This document shows, one piece after another, positions 53,582-63,953 of a stretch of 64,000 bases of DNA (the stretch's first letter is position 1; every line of letters begins with the position of its first letter). Origin of the DNA: an uncultured Muribaculum sp. (GTDB lineage: Bacteria; Bacteroidota; Bacteroidia; Bacteroidales; Muribaculaceae); NCBI GenBank assembly GCA_910578835.1, contig CAJTSK010000012.1:3118-67117 (forward strand). Direction: 5' to 3'. The notes beneath the pieces are model-generated. The model ran no database searches. It saw only the letters and a program-made list of their open reading frames with translations, and had not been told where the DNA came from. A program made the position numbers and the translations under genes.

Positions 53582-55756
53582 ATGAAATTAAAATATATCT
53601 TGATTTTTGCGGCTCTTATGCCCGCTGTCGAGTCACAGGCTGTAACTGCCGGTGACCTGTCCCGGTATGTTTACCCTGACAATGCGATTTCTACCCCGGG
53701 AGTGATGACTTATCTTAATGATGGTAAAAGCTATCTGTGTCTTGCCGATGACGCTACCCGACTGGTAAAATATGATATAAAGTCGGGTGAGGAGATTGCC
53801 ACGGTGATTGATGTCGCGTCTACGCGCGAGAATAAGGTGAAATCAATTGACGGGTATCTGCTCAGTCCCGATGAGTCCCACATACTTATATATGAAAACA
53901 GCACCCCGGTATATCGCCGTTCTTATAAGGCAAAGTATTATGTCTACGAGGTGCGCCATAACGTATTGACCCCGTTGAGCACCGAGCATCCGTGGCAGCA
54001 GTCACCATTATGGTCGCCCGACGGCAGGATGATAGCTTTCATGGCTGATAACAATATCTATATACGTAAACTCGACTACAACACTGAAGTTGCCGTAACA
54101 AAGGATGGTGAGATTAACAAGGTGATTAACGGAGTGCCCGACTGGGTTTATGAGGAGGAGTTTGACACTACTTGTTCAATGGCGTGGTCGCCCGATAATC
54201 TTACCTTCTGCTATCTGAAATATAATGAGACCGATGTGCCTCTTTATTCCTTCCCCATGTATCAGGGTACATGTGAGCCAAAGATGCAGTATGAGCTTTA
54301 CCCCGGCAGCTACAGCTATAAATATCCTGTGGCGGGCGAACGCAATTCGGTTGTCACCCTCCATAGTTACGATGTGGACAACCGCAAGACAAAGGATATA
54401 ACATTCTCAGACTCACGCATAGAGTATATACCGCGCATAGCTTACGCCGGCACTCCCGAGCGCCTGGTGGTGACTACACTCAACCGTGCGCAAAACCGCA
54501 TGGAGATGTATGTCGTCAACCCCAAGTCGACTGTGAGCAAGTCGCTCTATGTCGATGAAAACAATTCGGGGTGGATTGACCCGATTGCCTGGGAGGGAAC
54601 AAGGCTTTATGATGACTTTTTTATCGTGATGTCGGAAAAGTCGGGCTACAATCACCTGTATCAGTACAGCTATTCGGGTGCGCAGATGCGTCAGATTACC
54701 TCTGGTGATTACGATGTGACCGATTATTACGGTTACGACCGCGCCACTGCCACTCATTATTATCAGTCGACTGTGAGTGGTCCGCTCAACAGGGTGGTGA
54801 GCAAGGTTGATGCCAAAGGCAAGGTGACCACTATAGGCAATGACAAGGGCACGACATCGCTTGTATGTGCTCCCGACATGTCATATTATACAATGGTCTA
54901 CAACAATGTGACCACTCCCTCTGTGTTTACGCTCTGCAACGCTTCCGGAAAGCAGTTGCGTGTGCTTGAGGACAACCGCGAATATCTTTCACGCTACGGC
55001 TCGCTTCCGGTCAAGGAATTCTTTACGGTAAATTCTGACGGTTACGCGCTTAATGCCTCGATATTGAAGCCTTCCGATTTCAATCCGTCGCGCCGTTATC
55101 CCGTGATTATGTCGCAGTATAGCGGACCGGGGTCGCAGGAAGTGCTTGACCGCTGGCACATGGATTGGGATTACTATTTCGTGACACAAGGCTACATTGT
55201 GATTACAGTTGACGGTCGAGGCACCGGTGGTCGCGGAAAGGAATTTAAGAACATAGTTTACCGTAATCTCGGACATTATGAGACCATCGACCAGATTGCC
55301 GCCGCAAAATATGCCAAGTCATTGCCCTATGTGTCAAAAGTGGGTATCTTTGGCTGGAGCTATGGCGGATATGAGTCGTTGATGGCTGCTTCACAGTATG
55401 GCTACGATGCTGCTGTTGCTGTCGCGCCTGTCACTGACTGGCGTTATTATGACACCGTATATGCCGAGCGATACATGCTTACACCGCGTGAAAATGAAAT
55501 CGGTTATCAGGAGAGTGCTCCTATTTCATATGTAGACCGCATCATGACACCGCTGCTCATCATGCACGGTACTGCCGATGACAATGTGCATCTTATGAAT
55601 ACCATGCAATATGTGTCGGCACTGCAGTCGGAGGGTAAAGTGTGTGACATGCTTCTCTTCCCTAACATGAATCACTCGATTTACGGTTGTGGCGCCCGTT
55701 CGCTCGTTTATCTTAACATGCTTAACTTCTTCAATCGTAATCTCTATGCCAACTAA
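53582..55756 (+). CDS. Dipeptidyl peptidase IV, S9 family
   Basis: 724 residues, exported serine peptidase that removes X-Pro or X-Ala dipeptides. A signal peptide (about 1-20) is followed by a beta-propeller with YDIKSGEEIATVID and the EE motif DWVYEEEFDTT that holds the substrate N-terminus. The alpha/beta-hydrolase end carries Ser in GWSYGGYESLMA, Asp in HGTADDNVHLMN and His in FPNMNHSIYG. All catalytic residues are present. The last 11 bases overlap the next gene. Confidence 0.93.
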   Translation: MKLKYILIFAALMPAVESQAVTAGDLSRYVYPDNAISTPGVMTYLNDGKSYLCLADDATRLVKYDIKSGEEIATVIDVASTRENKVKSIDGYLLSPDESHILIYENSTPVYRRSYKAKYYVYEVRHNVLTPLSTEHPWQQSPLWSPDGRMIAFMADNNIYIRKLDYNTEVAVTKDGEINKVINGVPDWVYEEEFDTTCSMAWSPDNLTFCYLKYNETDVPLYSFPMYQGTCEPKMQYELYPGSYSYKYPVAGERNSVVTLHSYDVDNRKTKDITFSDSRIEYIPRIAYAGTPERLVVTTLNRAQNRMEMYVVNPKSTVSKSLYVDENNSGWIDPIAWEGTRLYDDFFIVMSEKSGYNHLYQYSYSGAQMRQITSGDYDVTDYYGYDRATATHYYQSTVSGPLNRVVSKVDAKGKVTTIGNDKGTTSLVCAPDMSYYTMVYNNVTTPSVFTLCNASGKQLRVLEDNREYLSRYGSLPVKEFFTVNSDGYALNASILKPSDFNPSRRYPVIMSQYSGPGSQEVLDRWHMDWDYYFVTQGYIVITVDGRGTGGRGKEFKNIVYRNLGHYETIDQIAAAKYAKSLPYVSKVGIFGWSYGGYESLMAASQYGYDAAVAVAPVTDWRYYDTVYAERYMLTPRENEIGYQESAPISYVDRIMTPLLIMHGTADDNVHLMNTMQYVSALQSEGKVCDMLLFPNMNHSIYGCGARSLVYLNMLNFFNRNLYAN

Positions 55757-57071
55757 TAAGCAAAGAAATCGCCAGACTCTCCGTGGCATTGACAGCCTTT
55801 GGATAAATTGGGCGCTCTCTGCCGGTGCGCTTGCTCTCACCGTATTGCTTGGTGTGTTTGTTACAAAATTGTGGTTGCCGGCTTTTGTGCTTGGTTTCGC
55901 ATTCCTTCTCATGAGGCGCATAGCCGTGATGCGTGAGACCGACTCTCAGATATGCAATATCGTGCCGTTTATTACTGTGCGCATACTTTTTGTGGCGGCA
56001 GCTATAATGGTGGGCATAAATCTATATTATATGGATTTTATGGATCCACAGGAATACCAGCTTGGTCATGCCAATAAGAATATACCTTATATTACGATTC
56101 TTATCCTTGCCCCGGTCATGACCGTGATTTCTATATGGGGATACCTGAGACGCCGACACCTCTCTTTCTGTCATCGCTGCACGGTGGAATACGGAACCCC
56201 GCAGGAGCGTGGATTTCTTGACCGGGTGTTTGATGTCGAGACCCGCTATCAGCTGCGGGTGTTGATATTCATCTCCGTGATTATTTCCATTTATACCTGG
56301 ATATATTACCTGACCACTTACAACAATGTAAATATGAATCCTTCGGATTTGTATTATTACATAGCCGTGCCGGTGGCGCTATATATATTGTCGCTTGCAT
56401 ATCTCGCCATGAGATATTTCCGAATCTATGTGTTTTATCGCGAGAATGTGGTAGGCGATGCTTCTTCATCGGAGCTTACCACGGTGTTGCGCTACATACT
56501 CATCTGTGATGACTATGTGTTTTTGAAAAAGTCGGGCGATGGCGACACCACTAAGACCGATACCCCTGCAATGACCCATATCCCTTACCGTGAACGCATA
56601 ACTTCATATGACGCGTTGATTAACTTCTCGCTCGTTTCGGGTATCAATGGTAACGTGGAGATTAAATTCCTATATGAAAATTCCAATAATCACACTGACA
56701 GCAACATATTTCACTATCTGTGTGTGATCCCGTCGCGTAGTGAGGTTGCCAATTCCCGCCTGTCGGGCGAATGGTTCAGCCAGCATCAGCTTGAGCGTAT
56801 GCATGCACAGGGGGAGCTGTCGGGGCTTCTCATGAGCGAGATTCACCGCGTATACACGGTCATGATGGCTAAAAAGACTTATGACGAGGGTGGTTACAGA
56901 CTCTACGACATAAAGCATTATAAGCCGACTTTCCGATTGCGTGAAATAGAAATGTTTGATGGCGATTTTAATGATCCCATGTGGCTGCTTATCGCCAAAG
57001 ACAATGAGGACAGACCATTTTTTAAACTGCGTAAATTCTGGCGCAAGCTTGTAAGAGGCTATGAGCAATAG
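55746..57071 (+). CDS. Unknown multi-pass membrane protein
   Basis: 441 residues. About six membrane helices lie in the first 225 residues (ALSAGALALTVLLGVFV, LPAFVLGFAFLLM, ITVRILFVAAAIMVGINLYY, FISVIISIYTWIYYL, VALYILSLAYLAM). A soluble C-terminal part holds FNDPMWLLIAKDNEDRPFF. I chose the ATG at 55746 (MPTNKQRNRQ), which overlaps the peptidase stop by 11 bases. The frame further up has no membrane or signal logic. It also overlaps miaA by 11 bases, so three genes are chained. No function can be given. Confidence 0.75.
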   Translation: MPTNKQRNRQTLRGIDSLWINWALSAGALALTVLLGVFVTKLWLPAFVLGFAFLLMRRIAVMRETDSQICNIVPFITVRILFVAAAIMVGINLYYMDFMDPQEYQLGHANKNIPYITILILAPVMTVISIWGYLRRRHLSFCHRCTVEYGTPQERGFLDRVFDVETRYQLRVLIFISVIISIYTWIYYLTTYNNVNMNPSDLYYYIAVPVALYILSLAYLAMRYFRIYVFYRENVVGDASSSELTTVLRYILICDDYVFLKKSGDGDTTKTDTPAMTHIPYRERITSYDALINFSLVSGINGNVEIKFLYENSNNHTDSNIFHYLCVIPSRSEVANSRLSGEWFSQHQLERMHAQGELSGLLMSEIHRVYTVMMAKKTYDEGGYRLYDIKHYKPTFRLREIEMFDGDFNDPMWLLIAKDNEDRPFFKLRKFWRKLVRGYEQ

Positions 57072-57966
57072 GCTTCTTGTAATAACCGGACCCACTGCAT
57101 CGGGCAAGACCTCGCGTGCCGTGGATGTGGCAAAGGCTCTTGACGGGGAGATTATCAGTGCCGATTCACGACAGGTGTATCGGGGCATGGATATAGGAAC
57201 CGGAAAAGATATCATTGAGTATGGCGACGTGCCGTATCATCTCATTGATATATGTCCGGCAGGCTATAAATATAATCTCTATGAGTATCTGCGCGATTTT
57301 GATAAGGCATATGCTTTTGTCTCAGGCAAGGGCAGATTGCCGATATTGTGTGGAGGTACAGGACTCTATATTGAGTCGGCGATTAATGGATTGCGGTTGC
57401 CTGAAGTGCCTGAAAACCGTCAGCTCAGGGAGTCCTTGGCGGGTAAGTCGCTTGAGGAGCTTACATCGATACTTGCCTCGATGAAGGCTCTCCACAATGT
57501 AACCGATGTCGACAGCTGTAAGCGGGCTATCCGTGCCATAGAGATTCAGAGTTATTATATCGAGCATCCCGAGAAGGCGGTGGCAACAGTGCCGTCACCT
57601 ATGGAGAATGTCACTATCGTCGGTGTAGACATTGACCGCGATAGCCGCCGCAAGCGTATCACCGCGCGCCTTAAGTCGAGGGTAGACGAGGGAATGATTG
57701 ATGAGGTCAGGGCTTTGCTTGACTCGGGCATTCCTGCCGAAGACCTGATTTATTACGGACTTGAATATAAATTCGTGACAAGCTATATCGTAGGCGAGAT
57801 GACTCTTGATGAAATGCTCGCGGGGCTGGAAATCGCGATACATCAGTTTGCCAAGCGACAGATGACTTGGTTTCGAGGCATGGAGCGACGTGGATTCACG
57901 ATACACTGGATTCCATGGGATATTTCCCGCGACGAATTTGTAGGACGCGTAAAATCCCTGTTATAA
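57061..57966 (+). CDS. miaA: tRNA dimethylallyltransferase
   Basis: 301 residues. It transfers the dimethylallyl group to A37 of tRNAs that read U-starting codons. The P-loop is VITGPTASGKTSRAVDVAKAL, with ISADSRQVYRGMDIGTGK, VPYHLIDI, and GGTGLYIESAINGL. The C-terminus has FAKRQMTWFRGM. The length is typical. It overlaps the membrane protein gene by 11 bases, and the following gene starts after 22 bases. Confidence 0.96.
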   Translation: MSNRLLVITGPTASGKTSRAVDVAKALDGEIISADSRQVYRGMDIGTGKDIIEYGDVPYHLIDICPAGYKYNLYEYLRDFDKAYAFVSGKGRLPILCGGTGLYIESAINGLRLPEVPENRQLRESLAGKSLEELTSILASMKALHNVTDVDSCKRAIRAIEIQSYYIEHPEKAVATVPSPMENVTIVGVDIDRDSRRKRITARLKSRVDEGMIDEVRALLDSGIPAEDLIYYGLEYKFVTSYIVGEMTLDEMLAGLEIAIHQFAKRQMTWFRGMERRGFTIHWIPWDISRDEFVGRVKSLL

Positions 57967-57988
57967 AAACGGCATAGTAACAATATCA

Positions 57989-58966
57989 ATGAAACTCACT
58001 CTCTTCTCAATCTTTCTTGCCCTTGCAGTATATGCCGGGGCACAACATCGTCAGTATTATGCGGGCGATGATATCTCCACTGATTCCCTGCTGGCTATTG
58101 ATGACAATGCCGCCACTGTCGCCATTGAGGCGCGGTGTGCCATGCCTGAGGCAAAGGAAGGCTTTGGTGAGGATGACCGTTGGTGGGGCATCGCCTGGAA
58201 TTATGTTTCACCTCGCAATTACGACTATGTGGTCATCCGTCCTTATAATTCTGATTTCGGCTCGATTCACGACCGTCGCGTGATGGCTGTGGAGTATGGC
58301 TCTGTGACCGGGGGTGATGCTGTCGTGACCTTGCATGAAACGATGGAGTCAGGTGTTAATATGACCAAAGGTTTCAATTCTCTGCTTGTGGAGTGGGGGA
58401 ATGGGACGGTACGTGTGTTTGTCGGTTCAAAAGGACTCAAAAAGGTCGTCGAGCATCATTCCGCGTTGCCTTCAGGCGGGAATTGTAAGCTTATATGTGG
58501 CAATACGTCTCTTGCCATAGGCTCACTTGTCGTGGAGTGTGGAGAGGATAAGGCAAAATCTCTTGCCACCACTTACGAGATGGAGCCATTGATGAGGAGT
58601 ATCACTGTTTCCGGAGACAAAAGGGAAGGGACATGGCAATATCTCGACAGGGAGACCGATGACTCCCGTGCGCGCAGCGGGGGCAGCTATTCTTTGGCGA
58701 TAGTAAACAATGGCACCGGTTACGACCTGCTCTATCTTGGCGGCGCAAGAGTCAATGGCGCGGAGTGGAAGCCGTTGATGCTTAAGGGTACGCTTATTCC
58801 TACTCCGTTTGAGAATCATTACAACCTTATATGGTATGACAGTACCATGACGCTGGTTGAGGATGAATCTTATGCCACATTCTCCGAAGAGGGGATACTC
58901 TCGCTTGAATTTCCGTTACATAAGAGCCGTATGCGTTTTTACCGCAATGTTGACATCAGTCTGTAA
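57989..58966 (+). CDS. Unknown secreted beta-rich protein
   Basis: 325 residues. A signal peptide (about 1-18, cleaved after AGA) precedes a beta-rich chain with many Trp and Tyr (DDRWWGIAWNYVSPRNYDY, VVIRPYNSDFGSIHDRR), perhaps a jelly-roll or lectin-like sandwich; this is inference. No family is recognised. It follows miaA, and its last 11 bases overlap the converging lipoprotein gene. Confidence 0.75.
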   Translation: MKLTLFSIFLALAVYAGAQHRQYYAGDDISTDSLLAIDDNAATVAIEARCAMPEAKEGFGEDDRWWGIAWNYVSPRNYDYVVIRPYNSDFGSIHDRRVMAVEYGSVTGGDAVVTLHETMESGVNMTKGFNSLLVEWGNGTVRVFVGSKGLKKVVEHHSALPSGGNCKLICGNTSLAIGSLVVECGEDKAKSLATTYEMEPLMRSITVSGDKREGTWQYLDRETDDSRARSGGSYSLAIVNNGTGYDLLYLGGARVNGAEWKPLMLKGTLIPTPFENHYNLIWYDSTMTLVEDESYATFSEEGILSLEFPLHKSRMRFYRNVDISL

Positions 58967-59390
58967 CACCGCCTATCTGGCTTATCTCGCCTGTCTCTTT
59001 TATATAGCGTATCTTATAGTTTAGCATGTCGAGTATCACCTCGCGCGGGTCATTCTTGGCGGCATACACCTGGTCGGTCAATTCGAGTTCCATCAGGTAT
59101 TGTACAAGCTTTGGCTCAAGGGCATCCTGCACGAAAAGCTGCGGCAGCACTACGCCGTTTCCGTTGACTTCAAGCCAGGTATAGGTTGAGTCAAAAGTCA
59201 TGGATGCTCCATTTTTGATTGTAACATAATATACACCATTGTGTTCGCTATATTCGCTGATACCCGACATAGGGTAGTAGGTCGAGACAAAAGTTGCGAT
59301 AGGCTCCGGCATGTCGTCCCACAGGCTGCTGCTGCAGGCAATCAGCAAAAATAGTCCGAAGATGGTGAGTAACTCTTTCTTGTACAGCAT
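58956..59390 (-). CDS. Lipoprotein with PepSY-like domain
   Basis: 144 residues. The signal ends in the lipobox LLIAC (Cys about residue 19) followed by SSSLWDDMPEP. The rest resembles the Bacteroidetes PepSY-like/DUF2874 family: IATFVSTYYPMSGISEYSEH, then YYVTIKNGASMTFDSTYTWLEV. These periplasmic or outer-membrane lipoproteins have no firmly known role. It is alone on the - strand, with a TAAATTTG -7 box (59431-59424) upstream but no clear TTG. Confidence 0.78.
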   Translation of the reverse strand: MLYKKELLTIFGLFLLIACSSSLWDDMPEPIATFVSTYYPMSGISEYSEHNGVYYVTIKNGASMTFDSTYTWLEVNGNGVVLPQLFVQDALEPKLVQYLMELELTDQVYAAKNDPREVILDMLNYKIRYIKETGEISQIGGVTD

Positions 59391-59609
59391 GGTAGTAAAT
59401 ATGGATTTGTTATGTCTTTATAACAAATTTATAAACTGTTAAGTTCTTATAAATTCGTGCCAATCGGACTTGGAATAGTTAAAATTTGTTGGCTGAAATT
59501 TAGCTATGCTATCCCCTTCATAATATACCTGAGGTCGCTTAAAACGTCATTATTGTATCAGTAATGAATTATAAATTACAAGAATGCGTAATATGTAAAA
59601 AATATTTAT

Positions 59610-59617
59610 TATCTTTG
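59610..59617 (+). promoter_or_regulatory. -7 box of the glycogen operon
   Basis: TATCTTTG, 28 bases before the glycogen synthase ATG. The -33 TTG is not at the ideal place. The rest of the 59391-59609 gap is AT-rich with nothing else seen. Confidence 0.6.
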
Positions 59618-59644
59618 CGCCCGTAAAATAAAATAATTTACAAT

Positions 59645-61297
59645 ATGGATAAAGCGCCTGTAAATGTAGATCTGCTTTTCGAGACAAGTTGGGAAGTATG
59701 TAACAAAATAGGTGGTATATACACAGTCTTATCGACAAAAGCTAAGACGCTCCAAAAACTATACAAGGATAAAGTAATTTTTGTTGGACCTGATGTGTGG
59801 TCCGATGACAACCCTTCTCCATATTTCATTCAGTCAAATACAATTCTGAAAGGATGGAAGGCTAAAGCCAACCTTCCCGAGGGAGTTTCTGTACGTGTAG
59901 GCCGCTGGGATATCCCCGGACGTCCTATTGTCGTACTTGTCAAGTTTGACGGCATGTATGCTGTTAAAGATGAGTTTTATGGCAGAATGTGGGATTTATA
60001 TAAGGTAGATTCCCTCCATGCTTACGGAGATTATGATGAAGGATGTGCTTTTGCCCATGCCGCAGGTATTGTTATAGAGAGCATATGTGATTACACCGGT
60101 ATACGTGGAAAGAACGTTGTGGCTCATTTCGATGAATGGACCACAGGTATGGGACTTCTTTATGTGAAGGACCGTCTGCCGAGTGTTGCTACCATCTTCA
60201 CCACCCATGCCACCTGCATAGGTCGCAGTATATGCGGCAACGGTAAGCCGCTTTACGATTACCTGCGTGGTTACAACGGTGACCAGATGGCTCGTGAGCT
60301 TAACATGGAGTCAAAGCACTCCCTTGAAAAGGCTGCCGCCCATAATGCCGATTGCTTTACCACGGTGAGCGATATCACGGCGATGGAGTGTGAGCAGCTG
60401 CTTGAGCGTCGCCCGCTGGTGACCCCCAATGGCTTTGAACAGAATTTTGTACCTGCCAAGGGTAAATTCCTCGGCGCCCGCGAAGAAGCGCGCGGAGTGC
60501 TTCTAAATGCGGCATCGTCGCTTCTTGGCTACAAGCTGCCTGACGACACTTTCATAGTGGCTACTTCCGGAAGATGTGAATACCGCAACAAAGGTATTGA
60601 CCTCTATCTTGACGCAGTGGCACGTCTCCGCGACCTTGATATTGACCGTACCGTGCTGGCATTTGTAATGGTGCCCGCCTGGGTTAAGGAGCCTCGTGCC
60701 GATCTTAAGAAGGCGCTTGGTGCAAAACGTAAGTCGGCTCTTCAGAACCCCGTGCTTACCCACTATCTGAATAATCCGGATGAAGACCCCATAAATTGCC
60801 GCATTCACGAAATCGGTTTTGCCAACTGCAAGGCAGATAAGGTAAAGGTGATTTATGTGCCTTGCTATCTTAACGGAAGCGACGGCATATTCAACAAGAC
60901 ATATTATGATTTGCTGATAGGTATGGATGCGACCGTATTCCCGTCGTATTACGAGCCTTGGGGCTATACTCCCCTTGAGAGCATAGCTTTCGGTGTGCCT
61001 ACTGTCACCACGACCCTTTCCGGTTTCGGACAATGGATGCTCGCCACCGAGGACAATACATTCAGCGAATCGGGTGTCAACGTGATTGCGCGTGGCGATT
61101 TCAACTATAATGAAGTTGCCGACCGTATAGCAAAGTCTCTTGAGTATCTTGTAAATGCCGATCCGGCAGGAATGGCGTTGATAAGGTCACGAGCTATGCA
61201 CATGGCATCTTTAGCTGCATGGAGCTATTTTATCGAATACTATGTAGAGGCGTTTGACATTGCGCTCAATGCCGCTGATACACGTATTAAACAATGA
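59645..61297 (+). CDS. Glycogen synthase, GT3-type
   Basis: 550 residues. It extends alpha-1,4-glucan from a nucleotide glucose. The start DLLFETSWEVCNKIGGIYTVLSTKA is like that of the eukaryotic/GT3 enzymes and unlike bacterial GlgA (GT5). HFDEWTTGMGLL, TTHATCIGRSI and the C-terminal FPSYYEPWGYTPLESIAFGVP (catalytic Glu region, quoted in parts) support it. This form is usual in Bacteroidales. It lies 36 bases before the phosphorylase, so synthesis and breakdown genes share a transcript. Confidence 0.92.
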   Translation: MDKAPVNVDLLFETSWEVCNKIGGIYTVLSTKAKTLQKLYKDKVIFVGPDVWSDDNPSPYFIQSNTILKGWKAKANLPEGVSVRVGRWDIPGRPIVVLVKFDGMYAVKDEFYGRMWDLYKVDSLHAYGDYDEGCAFAHAAGIVIESICDYTGIRGKNVVAHFDEWTTGMGLLYVKDRLPSVATIFTTHATCIGRSICGNGKPLYDYLRGYNGDQMARELNMESKHSLEKAAAHNADCFTTVSDITAMECEQLLERRPLVTPNGFEQNFVPAKGKFLGAREEARGVLLNAASSLLGYKLPDDTFIVATSGRCEYRNKGIDLYLDAVARLRDLDIDRTVLAFVMVPAWVKEPRADLKKALGAKRKSALQNPVLTHYLNNPDEDPINCRIHEIGFANCKADKVKVIYVPCYLNGSDGIFNKTYYDLLIGMDATVFPSYYEPWGYTPLESIAFGVPTVTTTLSGFGQWMLATEDNTFSESGVNVIARGDFNYNEVADRIAKSLEYLVNADPAGMALIRSRAMHMASLAAWSYFIEYYVEAFDIALNAADTRIKQ

Positions 61298-61333
61298 TAT
61301 AAAGAAAAAAATTAATAATTTTTATTTTAGCGT

Positions 61334-63892
61334 ATGAAATTACAAGTGAGCAACACTAATGCACCCGTATGGCGTGACATTATGGTAAAATCTGATTTGC
61401 CTTCTAAGCTCAAGCCCCTCGAAGTAATGTCCCGCAATCTTTGGTGGGTATGGAACAGCGAGGGTAAGTCTCTATTCCGCGATCTCAACCCTGACCTTTG
61501 GCGTGCGGTTGGTGAGAATCCCGTGATGCTTCTCCAGCGTCTTGACTTTGACCGCCTTCAGGAGATTATCAATGATGAAGACCTTATGTCTCGTATCGAG
61601 GCTGTGTATGCCGATTTCAAGGCATACATGAAAGAGCCCATGCGTAAGGATATTCCTTCCGTGTCTTACTTCTCTATGGAGTATGGTCTTTGCAATGCTC
61701 TTAAGATTTATTCCGGCGGTCTTGGTGTACTTGCCGGTGACTATATCAAGGAAGCTTCCGACAGCTGCGTTGACATGACTGCCGTCGGTTTCCTTTATCG
61801 TTATGGATATTTTACCCAGACACTTTCAGTTGACGGTCAGCAGATTGCCAACTACGAGGCTCAGAACTTCAACGAACTTCCCATCGACCAGGTAGTTGAT
61901 GAAAACGGTCATCCGGTGATTCTTGAAGTGCCGTTCCCCGGCAGAGTGGTTTATTCTCACATTTGGCGCGTTAACGTTGGTCGCATGAAGCTTTATCTGA
62001 TGGATACCGACTTCGATATGAACAGCGAGTTTGACCGTCAGATTACTCACCAGCTTTATGGCGGTGACTGGGAAAACCGTATCAAGCAGGAATATATGCT
62101 CGGTATTGGTGGTGTACTTATGTTGAAGAAACTCGGTATCAAGAGCGAGCTTTATCACTGCAACGAAGGTCACGCAGCGCTCCTCAACCTCCAGCGCCTT
62201 GTTGACTACGTTCAGGACGACAAGCTTGATTTCAACGCTGCTCTTGAAGTAGTGCGCGCATCAAGCCTTTATACTGTACACACTCCCGTGCCTGCCGGTC
62301 ACGACTACTTCGATGAAGGTCTCTTCGGCAAGTACATGGGCGAGTTCCCCGCAAAACTCGGTATCTCTTGGAACGAGCTCATGAACATGGGTCGCGAAAA
62401 TCCCGATACCAACGAGCGCTTCTCTATGAGCGTGTTTGCGCTTAACACTTGCCAGGAGGCTAACGGTGTGAGCTGGCTCCATGGCGAGGTTTCAAAGAAG
62501 ATGTTCGCCGGTATCTGGAAGGGTTACAGCTGGGAAGAGTCTCACGTGGGTTACGTGACCAACGGTGTACACATGCCTACCTGGGCTGCCTCTGAGTGGA
62601 AGGAACTCTACGAGAAGACTTTCGGCAAGGAATTCTTTAACCATCAGAGCGATACCAACTACTGGTCTAAAATATATGATGTAGCCGACGAGGATATCTG
62701 GAATCTCCGCATGACGATGAAAAACAAGTTCATCAACTTCGTGCGCCGTGATTTCCGTGAGAAGTGGCTCAAGAATCAGGGCGATCCCTCACGTATCATG
62801 TCAATTGTCGACAAGATTAATCCTAATGCGTTGATTATCGGTTTTGCACGTCGTTTTGCTACTTACAAGCGTGCCCACCTTCTATTCTCCGACCTTGACC
62901 GTCTATCTGCGATTGTCAACAATCCTCAGTTCCCGGTGCAGTTCATCTTCTCAGGTAAGGCTCACCCCGCTGACGGTGCCGGTCAGGGACTTATCAAGCG
63001 CATCATGGAGATTTCCCGCATGCCGCAGTTCCTCGGAAAGATTATCTTCCTTGAAAACTACGACATGATTGTAGCAAAGCGCCTTGTATCAGGTGTTGAT
63101 ATATGGTTGAATACCCCGACTCGTCCGCTTGAGGCTTCCGGTACTTCCGGTGAAAAGGCAGAGATGAACGGTGTGCTTAACTTCTCGGTACTTGACGGAT
63201 GGTGGTATGAAGGATATCGCTTCTGTGAGAAGGCAGGTTGGGCGCTTACTGACAAGCGTACATTCACCGACCAGTCACAGCAGGATCAGCTTGACGCGGC
63301 TACTATCTACTCAATGCTTGAAAATGAAATCGTTCCCCTTTATTTTGCAAAGAACTCAAAGGGATATTCACCCGAGTGGATTCAGTATATCAAGAACTCT
63401 GTAGCGAAGATTGCGCCTAACTTTACAATGAAGCGCATGATTGACGATTATATCGAGCGTTTCTATGATAAGGAAGCTGCACGCACTAAGAAGCTTACCG
63501 CCCACAACTTCGCTCTTGCAAAGGAAATCGTTGAGTGGAAGGAAAATATCGCTTCTAAGTGGGATGGTGTGAAGGTTGACTCTATCATCGAGTCGGTTGA
63601 CCAGAGCAACAGCAAGACCGGTCAGCCCTTCTCTACCGTGATTAAGGTAAACACCAACGGTCTTGGTCGCGATGTTCATGTTGAACTTGTGGTATACAAG
63701 GTTGTAAATGGTGAAGAGAAGCTTGTCCGCACCGAGCCCTTCAAGGCTATCGGTCAGGATGGTGACAATGTAACTTATGAGCTTAAGTCGAAGATGCGTG
63801 AGTCAGGTGTGTTCCGTTATGCATTCCGTGCATATCCTTGGAATGATGCACTTCCTCATCGTCAGGACTTCGCTTATGTACGTTGGCTTTAA
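61334..63892 (+). CDS. glgP: Alpha-glucan (glycogen) phosphorylase, GT35
   Basis: 852 residues. It releases glucose-1-phosphate from glycogen using pyridoxal phosphate. The N-terminal DUF3417-like region has LWWVWNSEGKSLFRDL. The catalytic core includes SYFSMEYGLCNALKIYSGGLGVLAGDY (in parts), YHCNEGHAALLNLQRL and RRFATYKRAHLL. The PLP lysine is in ASGTSGEKAEMNGVLNFS. The size and N-terminal part match the bacterial/archaeal alpha-glucan phosphorylase branch. A strong terminator follows. Confidence 0.95.
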   Translation: MKLQVSNTNAPVWRDIMVKSDLPSKLKPLEVMSRNLWWVWNSEGKSLFRDLNPDLWRAVGENPVMLLQRLDFDRLQEIINDEDLMSRIEAVYADFKAYMKEPMRKDIPSVSYFSMEYGLCNALKIYSGGLGVLAGDYIKEASDSCVDMTAVGFLYRYGYFTQTLSVDGQQIANYEAQNFNELPIDQVVDENGHPVILEVPFPGRVVYSHIWRVNVGRMKLYLMDTDFDMNSEFDRQITHQLYGGDWENRIKQEYMLGIGGVLMLKKLGIKSELYHCNEGHAALLNLQRLVDYVQDDKLDFNAALEVVRASSLYTVHTPVPAGHDYFDEGLFGKYMGEFPAKLGISWNELMNMGRENPDTNERFSMSVFALNTCQEANGVSWLHGEVSKKMFAGIWKGYSWEESHVGYVTNGVHMPTWAASEWKELYEKTFGKEFFNHQSDTNYWSKIYDVADEDIWNLRMTMKNKFINFVRRDFREKWLKNQGDPSRIMSIVDKINPNALIIGFARRFATYKRAHLLFSDLDRLSAIVNNPQFPVQFIFSGKAHPADGAGQGLIKRIMEISRMPQFLGKIIFLENYDMIVAKRLVSGVDIWLNTPTRPLEASGTSGEKAEMNGVLNFSVLDGWWYEGYRFCEKAGWALTDKRTFTDQSQQDQLDAATIYSMLENEIVPLYFAKNSKGYSPEWIQYIKNSVAKIAPNFTMKRMIDDYIERFYDKEAARTKKLTAHNFALAKEIVEWKENIASKWDGVKVDSIIESVDQSNSKTGQPFSTVIKVNTNGLGRDVHVELVVYKVVNGEEKLVRTEPFKAIGQDGDNVTYELKSKMRESGVFRYAFRAYPWNDALPHRQDFAYVRWL

Positions 63893-63919
63893 TAAACTAC
63901 AATTTACATAGCAAAAGCG

Positions 63920-63950
63920 GAGGATGCACATCTGTGCATCCTCTGTTTTT
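63920..63950 (+). terminator. Terminator after glgP
   Basis: GAGGATGCACA pairs perfectly with TGTGCATCCTC over a two-base loop, then TGTTTTT. Confidence 0.92.
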
Positions 63951-63953
63951 AGT